Assembly (NCBI GenBank): GCA_947586255.1
Contig: CANPXP010000022.1
Location: 1-47,415 of the forward strand
Length of the DNA: 47,415 nucleotides
Direction: 5' to 3'
DNA from: an uncultured Lachnospiraceae bacterium
GTDB taxonomy: Bacteria > Bacillota > Clostridia > Lachnospirales > Lachnospiraceae
In this document: positions 44,009-47,415 of the stretch, one piece after another
Layout of the letters: every line of letters begins with the position of its first letter
Numbering within the stretch: the stretch's first letter is position 1
Program-made: the position numbers and the translations under genes
Notes under the pieces: generated by a model
Database searches by the model: none
Seen by the model: only the letters and a program-made list of their open reading frames with translations
Told to the model about the DNA's origin: nothing

Positions 44009-44794
44009 TCATCGGCTGTCGGCCGTCGTGCGATTCATTCCGTCAACGATCGCCGCTGGCTTCGCGGTCATTTCTACCCAGGCGGGAACAAAACCGCTCT
44101 TAACCGCGTTTCGGACCGACCTGATATTGGACCACGCCGTACAGTAAAACGGCACTTTATCCCTGCTTATGATTTCTCTTGCGAGCGCGCTTGTCAGCGC
44201 GCAGGCGATCCCCTGCCGTCTGTATCCCGGCAGAACGTCCACGCCGATCTGCCACATCTCTTCGCAATCGGCAGAGCAGGCGGCCAGTCCGACCAACCTG
44301 TCTCCGTCATAAGCCCCGACGCCAAGAACGTCCAGCTGCCGGCGGTTCTCACAAAGCGCGTTGCTCCATTCCGGCAGATACAAGTTCCCAAAGTCTTCCT
44401 GCTTCAGTATGCGCGTTTTATAAGCGCACGAGAGGTCAGGGATCCGGCTTACATCCGGCAGATAATACTCTGCCATAAAACATATTTTATGCCCTCTCTT
44501 CGTCAGACGCTCGTTCAGCCAGTGCAGGTTCGGCGTCTCAAAGCATCTGTAAAATTCAAATTCCCCCACATACTCGGAGGCGATGTCCAGAGTTTCGCTT
44601 ATGGAGGCCGCTACGATGTTATTCCCATAGGAGACGAAATTACAGGTAATCGGCTCCTCATAATATTTGCGGGCGTTCTCTCCTAATTTGAAGGCCAGAA
44701 CGACATTCTTGTCCGCCTTAAAATCCTCCGCGCGGCACCCGATGTCCTCCGCGGACTGCCGCATGGCAATTTCCATCATTTCTCGATTCGTCAT
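44009..44794 (-). CDS. GNAT family N-acetyltransferase
   Basis: The protein has 261 aa. The C-terminal half has the acetyl-CoA binding motif VDVLPGYRRQGIACAL, then YCTAWSNIRSVRNAVKSGF (motif B). The N-terminal half is variable, as in GNATs of Firmicutes with two fused lobes. The substrate is unknown. The ATG at 44794 has GGAG six bases before it. Earlier in-frame starts (44806, 44863, 44986) have poorer sites, and the longest begins upstream of the promoter. Confidence 0.85.
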   Translation of the reverse strand: MTNREMMEIAMRQSAEDIGCRAEDFKADKNVVLAFKLGENARKYYEEPITCNFVSYGNNIVAASISETLDIASEYVGEFEFYRCFETPNLHWLNERLTKRGHKICFMAEYYLPDVSRIPDLSCAYKTRILKQEDFGNLYLPEWSNALCENRRQLDVLGVGAYDGDRLVGLAACSADCEEMWQIGVDVLPGYRRQGIACALTSALAREIISRDKVPFYCTAWSNIRSVRNAVKSGFVPAWVEMTAKPAAIVDGMNRTTADSR

Positions 44795-44886
44795 AGATTG
44801 CTCCATAATCCAATTGGTTCGTTGACTGCGTGCTTCTCTTTCAAGTGCAAAAATTCTTTTCATGATTAAATGGCAATTTTTCTCTC

Positions 44887-44915
44887 TGAGTATATCAAAA
44901 ACACCATCTGCTTTC
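44887..44915 (-). promoter_or_regulatory. Promoter of the GNAT gene
   Basis: On the minus strand TTGAAA (44915-44910) and TATACT (44892-44887) are spaced by 17 bases. It fires away from the antitoxin promoter 60 bases off and leaves a leader of about 85 bases. Confidence 0.75.
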
Positions 44916-44975
44916 AATCGCGGAAACGCTATAACGAAACGGTTTGAAAATAAAATGATGCGCGGAAAATTTCGC

Positions 44976-45004
44976 TTGCATCGCATAAACGGATATGCTA
45001 TATT
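44976..45004 (+). promoter_or_regulatory. Promoter of the antisense antitoxin RNA
   Basis: TTGCAT (44976-44981) and TATATT (44999-45004) are spaced by 17 bases, reading toward the 3' end of the small toxin gene. Confidence 0.7.
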
Positions 45005-45043
45005 TGAGACAGAAAAGGGAAAGCCAGAGAAGCGGCTACCCTC
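44976..45043 (+). repeat. Left copy of an imperfect inverted repeat flanking the toxin gene
   Basis: This stretch (promoter plus first 35 or so transcribed bases) matches the opposite strand at 45313-45244. Both have TTGCAT, a 17-base spacer, a -10 box, then GGGA, CCAGAGA and GCGGCTRCCCTC in order. The left copy lacks a six-base insertion present in the right copy. Confidence 0.65.
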
Positions 45044-45113
45044 AATAAATGTTTAGCATCAACCTTTTACAAGGTCGGCCGTCACTATTGTGAGTAGTGG
45101 CGGCTACTTCTTT
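45011..45113 (+). ncRNA. Antisense RNA antitoxin of a type I toxin-antitoxin pair
   Basis: A promoter and an intrinsic terminator define an RNA of about 100 bases with no convincing ORF. Its 3' part is antisense to the last codon and stop of the small toxin gene and to the toxin transcript beyond it. Pairing would mark the toxin mRNA for RNase III or block translation, as in TxpA/RatA and BsrG/SR4. Ends are estimated from the promoter and terminator. Confidence 0.65.
45078..45113 (+). terminator. Terminator of the antitoxin RNA
   Basis: A 10-bp stem (45078-45087 with 45095-45104, one G-U pair) and a 7-base loop are followed by the T-rich TACTTCTTT. The same hairpin lies just after the toxin stop codon on the minus strand. 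Confidence 0.7.
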
Positions 45114-45193
45114 CCCCTGCCGATCTGATAGATCAGACCGACCAGGGCGCAAATGAATATACAAAACTGAATCAGATCAGAATATGTAATCAT
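45104..45193 (-). CDS. Small hydrophobic type I toxin (holin-like/TxpA-type)
   Basis: The protein has 29 aa: a short polar start (MITYSDLIQ), one membrane helix (about 6-23) and a basic tail (GRGKK). This is the build of the putative holin-like and TxpA/BsrG toxins of Firmicutes, which insert in the membrane and damage its potential or the cell wall. GGAGGG lies seven bases before the ATG, and a promoter lies about 90 bases upstream. The mRNA leader can hide the ribosome site, and an antisense RNA covers the 3' end. The match is to the class, not to a named member. Confidence 0.75.
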   Translation of the reverse strand: MITYSDLIQFCIFICALVGLIYQIGRGKK

Positions 45194-45200
45194 CGGCACT

Positions 45201-45248
45201 CCCTCCTTCCTCTGCAGTCCGGAGGGTCAGCCCCTCCGATACGGAGGG
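45201..45248 (-). promoter_or_regulatory. Toxin mRNA leader with alternative hairpins over the ribosome site
   Basis: Four complementary blocks lie in the leader: a CCCTCCG (45248-45242), b CGGAGGG (45238-45232), c CCCTCCGG (45226-45219) and d GGAGGG, the ribosome site (45206-45201). Pairing a-b plus c-d hides the ribosome site; pairing b-c frees it. Confidence 0.6.
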
Positions 45249-45313
45249 CAGCCGCCTTTGGCTCTCTGGTTCTCCCATATGAACATTCTAACATTTCACG
45301 CTTATCTATGCAA
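45244..45313 (-). repeat. Right copy of the inverted repeat: toxin promoter and leader
   Basis: On the minus strand this stretch matches the antitoxin promoter and leader at 44976-45043. It has TTGCAT, 17 bases, TAGAAT, then GGGA, CCAGAGA, a six-base insertion and GCGGCTGCCCTC. Confidence 0.65.
45285..45313 (-). promoter_or_regulatory. Promoter of the toxin gene
   Basis: On the minus strand TTGCAT (45313-45308) and TAGAAT (45290-45285) are spaced by 17 bases. Confidence 0.7.
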
Positions 45314-45363
45314 GAAATTTTTGTACGTTTTTTCGACACTCTATGCTGATCTGTCTTTTTACC

Positions 45364-45395
45364 TTTGTGCACAAAGTGTGTACTAAAGTGTGTAC
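45364..45395 (+). promoter_or_regulatory. Palindrome and tandem repeat upstream of the ABC-F promoter (candidate operator)
   Basis: TTTGTGCACAAA (45364-45375) is a perfect 12-base palindrome. It runs into two copies of AAAGTGTGTAC (45373-45383 and 45385-45395) with a 12-base period. They lie 15 bases upstream of the -35 box, a usual place for an activator or repressor. Confidence 0.5.
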
Positions 45396-45409
45396 CAAGC
45401 ATTTTCCGA

Positions 45410-45437
45410 TTGAAAAATACCTGCCGTTGTGTATAAT
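45410..45437 (+). promoter_or_regulatory. Promoter of the ABC-F gene
   Basis: TTGAAA (45410-45415) and TATAAT (45432-45437) are spaced by 16 bases, 52 bases before the ATG. Confidence 0.75.
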
Positions 45438-45488
45438 AGTAAGAGTGACTGCAAACAGCGAAAAACATTGAAAATATGAGGTTTTATT

Positions 45489-47129
45489 ATGATTCAGGCA
45501 AACAACGTAACGCTTCGGGTGGGCAAGAAAGCCCTGTTCGAGGACGTTAATATCAAATTCACGGAAGGAAACTGCTACGGTCTGATCGGCGCCAACGGCG
45601 CGGGCAAGTCCACGTTCCTAAAGATTCTCTCCGGCGTGCTGGAGACGACGAACGGCGATGTGACCGTCACGCCCGGCCAGCGTCTCTCGGTGCTGGAACA
45701 GGACCACTTCAAATACGACGCCTATACCGTGATGGACACGGTCATCATGGGCAATGAACGGCTCTACCAGATCATGAAGGAGAAGGACGCCATCTACGCC
45801 AAAGAGGACTTCTCCGACGAGGACGGCATCCGCGCCAGCGAACTGGAGGCGGAGTTTGCCGAGATGGACGGCTGGGACGCGGAATCCAATGCCGCCATGC
45901 TCCTGAACGGCCTCGGTGTGGACACCGATTTACACTATGCCATTATGGGAGAGTTAAACGGCAATGATAAGGTAAAAGTGTTGCTCGCGAAAGCACTTTT
46001 CGGCAATCCGGACATCCTGCTCCTCGACGAGCCGACCAACCATCTGGACCTGGACGCCATCGCGTGGCTGGAAGAATTTCTGATCAATTTTGACAACACG
46101 GTGATCGTGGTCTCCCACGACCGCTATTTTCTGAACAAGGTGTGCACGCACATCGCCGACATCGACTACGGCAAGATTCAGCTCTACGCGGGCAACTATG
46201 ATTTCTGGTACGAATCCAGCCAGCTGATCATCAAGCAGCGCAAGGAGGCCAACAAGAAGAAAGAGGAGCAGATCAAGGAGCTGCAGGAATTCATCTCCCG
46301 CTTCTCCGCCAACGCCTCCAAATCCAAACAGGCGACCTCGAGAAAACGCGCCCTGGAGAAGATCGAGCTGGACGACATCCGCCCTTCCAGCCGCAAGTAC
46401 CCCTATATCGACTTCCGGCCCGAGCGTGAGATCGGCAACGAGGTTCTGACCGTGGAGGGAATCAGCAAGACGGTGAACGGCGTCAAGGTCTTAGACAACA
46501 TCTCCTTTATCGTGGGACACGACGACAAGATCGCCTTCGTGGGCGGCAATGAACTGGCGAAAACCACTCTGTTCAAAATTCTGATGGGCGAGCTGGAGCC
46601 GGACGAAGGGACGTTCAAGTGGGGCGTGACCACCTCCCAGGCGTACTTCCCGAAGGACAGCACGACGGAGTTCGACAATGACTACACGATCACAGACTGG
46701 CTGATGGGCTACTCTCCCGTCAAGGACGTGACCTACGTGCGCGGCTTTCTCGGCCGTATGCTCTTTGCGGGCGAAGACGGCGTGAAGAAGGTCAAAGTCC
46801 TGTCCGGCGGCGAGAAGGTGCGCTGCCTGCTCTCCAAAATGATGATCAGCGGCGCCAACTGCCTGCTCTTCGACGAACCCACGAACCATCTGGACATGGA
46901 GGCCATCACCGCTCTGAATGAGGGCATGAAAAAATTCAAGGGCGTGGAGCTTTTCTCCTGCCACGACCATCAGGTGGTGCAAACCACGGCCAACCGCATC
47001 ATGGAGATCCTGCCGGACGGCTCGCTGATCGACAAGATCACCACCTACGACGAGTACCTCGAGAACGACGAGATGGCCAGAAAGCGCACCGTCTACACGA
47101 GTACCGCCGCCGAGGAAGAAGACGATTAG
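45489..47129 (+). CDS. ABC-F family ATPase, YbiT-like
   Basis: The protein has 546 aa with two ATPase domains, no membrane part and a charged linker (about 240-300). ABC-F proteins bind the ribosome E site and help stalled translation; some give antibiotic resistance. Domain 1 has Walker A GANGAGKS and Walker B LLLDEPTNHLD, but the signature is LNGNDKVKV rather than LSGGQ. Domain 2 has an altered Walker A (GGNELAKTT) with a normal LSGGEKVR and FDEPTNHLD. These changes are usual for the YbiT-like branch. GAGG lies seven bases before the ATG. The PHP gene follows after 23 bases. Confidence 0.93.
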   Translation: MIQANNVTLRVGKKALFEDVNIKFTEGNCYGLIGANGAGKSTFLKILSGVLETTNGDVTVTPGQRLSVLEQDHFKYDAYTVMDTVIMGNERLYQIMKEKDAIYAKEDFSDEDGIRASELEAEFAEMDGWDAESNAAMLLNGLGVDTDLHYAIMGELNGNDKVKVLLAKALFGNPDILLLDEPTNHLDLDAIAWLEEFLINFDNTVIVVSHDRYFLNKVCTHIADIDYGKIQLYAGNYDFWYESSQLIIKQRKEANKKKEEQIKELQEFISRFSANASKSKQATSRKRALEKIELDDIRPSSRKYPYIDFRPEREIGNEVLTVEGISKTVNGVKVLDNISFIVGHDDKIAFVGGNELAKTTLFKILMGELEPDEGTFKWGVTTSQAYFPKDSTTEFDNDYTITDWLMGYSPVKDVTYVRGFLGRMLFAGEDGVKKVKVLSGGEKVRCLLSKMMISGANCLLFDEPTNHLDMEAITALNEGMKKFKGVELFSCHDHQVVQTTANRIMEILPDGSLIDKITTYDEYLENDEMARKRTVYTSTAAEEEDD

Positions 47130-47152
47130 GCAGAAAGGAGCCTTGTATCCGT

Positions 47153-47410
47153 ATGAGAGCGGTAGATCTGCACACTCACTCCAATAAATCCGACGGCAGC
47201 TATGCCCCCGCCGAGCTGGTGGATTACGCCGTCGAAAAGGGGCTCTGCGCCGTCGCGCTGACCGATCATGACAGCACGGACGGGCTGGCGGAAGCCATAG
47301 CCCGCGCCGAAGAACTGCGCACTGCCGGAAAGCCTTCAATCGAGGTGATCCCCGGCATTGAATTTTCCACCAAGCTGGACAATCAGGAAGTGCACATCGT
47401 CGGGCTCTAA
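47153..47410 (+). pseudogene. PHP-domain phosphoesterase, cut short by a stop codon at the window end
   Basis: Only 85 codons are present before TAA at 47408-47410. They match the N-terminal part of PHP phosphoesterases: DLHTHSNKSDGS (H7, H9, D14), TDHDSTDG (38-43), PGIEFST (68-73) and EVHIVGL (79-85). Full-length members (TrpH/YciV-like, about 270-290 aa) continue after this point, usually with Tyr or Phe at the next position, so TAA may be one base away from a Tyr codon. With only five bases left I cannot see whether the frame goes on. It could be a nonsense mutation, a base error near a contig end, or a real truncation. AAAGGAG precedes the ATG by 12 bases. Confidence 0.65.
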
Positions 47411-47415
47411 ATCTC

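Noticed and set aside
44009-44986. Longer GNAT starting at 44986
   Set aside because: That start lies upstream of a near-consensus promoter for the gene and has no ribosome site; the ATG at 44794 has GGAG at six bases.
44862-45056. A 64-codon plus-strand frame across the antitoxin promoter
   Set aside because: No ribosome site, no recognisable features, and it overlaps two promoters and the antitoxin leader.
45489-47129. ABC-F with non-standard signature and Walker A, considered as broken
   Set aside because: From memory the YbiT-like branch in Firmicutes carries the same kinds of change, so it is a subfamily trait.

Overview
The window reads as a chromosomal segment of an anaerobic, GC-rich member of the Firmicutes, most likely a Lachnospiraceae-type clostridium. 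The reasons are strong GGAGG-type ribosome binding sites, sigma-A promoters, pyruvate phosphate dikinase, rubredoxin, a YbiT-type ABC-F protein, type 2 ArgC, lipoproteins with lipoboxes and c-di-GMP proteins. I saw no tRNA, rRNA, CRISPR array, insertion sequence or phage gene. This is read from the sequence alone; no database search was made.

Layout. At 1-7.5 kb are a partial alpha/beta hydrolase, a metallophosphoesterase, a fusion of a ParB-like domain to a BMP-type binding domain, an orphan argC (the only + strand gene here), a GGDEF protein and a PfkB sugar kinase. At 7.6-15 kb is a four-gene minus-strand operon with its own promoter. It encodes a protein with three NodB domains, a membrane GT2 synthase with an N-terminal PilZ domain, a second deacetylase-like membrane protein and a GH18-like lipoprotein. 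This looks like a c-di-GMP-linked, synthase-dependent exopolysaccharide system for a single-membrane cell.

At 15-36.1 kb is a long minus-strand surface-glycan locus. Read in the direction of transcription it holds a GT-C membrane glycosyltransferase, an MBOAT acyltransferase with its SGNH partner, a DUF2798-like membrane protein, a MATE transporter, a DRE-TIM aldolase-like protein, a HAD phosphatase, a TPP enzyme, an NAD-dependent epimerase, a GT2, an ABC exporter, a LicD fusion, a PAP2-GDPD fusion and two tandem cytidylyltransferase-like proteins (one with a broken nucleotide motif). Together they suggest assembly, export and decoration of a polymer carrying phosphodiester-linked groups, with an unusual CDP-activated sugar or alditol.

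At 36.2-43 kb are rubredoxin, then a visibly more AT-rich pair (a solute-binding lipoprotein overlapping a hybrid histidine kinase, with no transport permeases), then ppdK. At 43-47.4 kb are a GDPD, a GNAT, a type I toxin-antitoxin locus (29-aa membrane toxin on the minus strand, overlapping antisense RNA on the plus strand), an ABC-F ATPase and a PHP-domain gene that stops early just before the window ends.

The most notable items are the type I toxin-antitoxin locus with its inverted paired promoters and leaders, the PilZ-synthase exopolysaccharide operon, and several multidomain fusions in the glycan locus.
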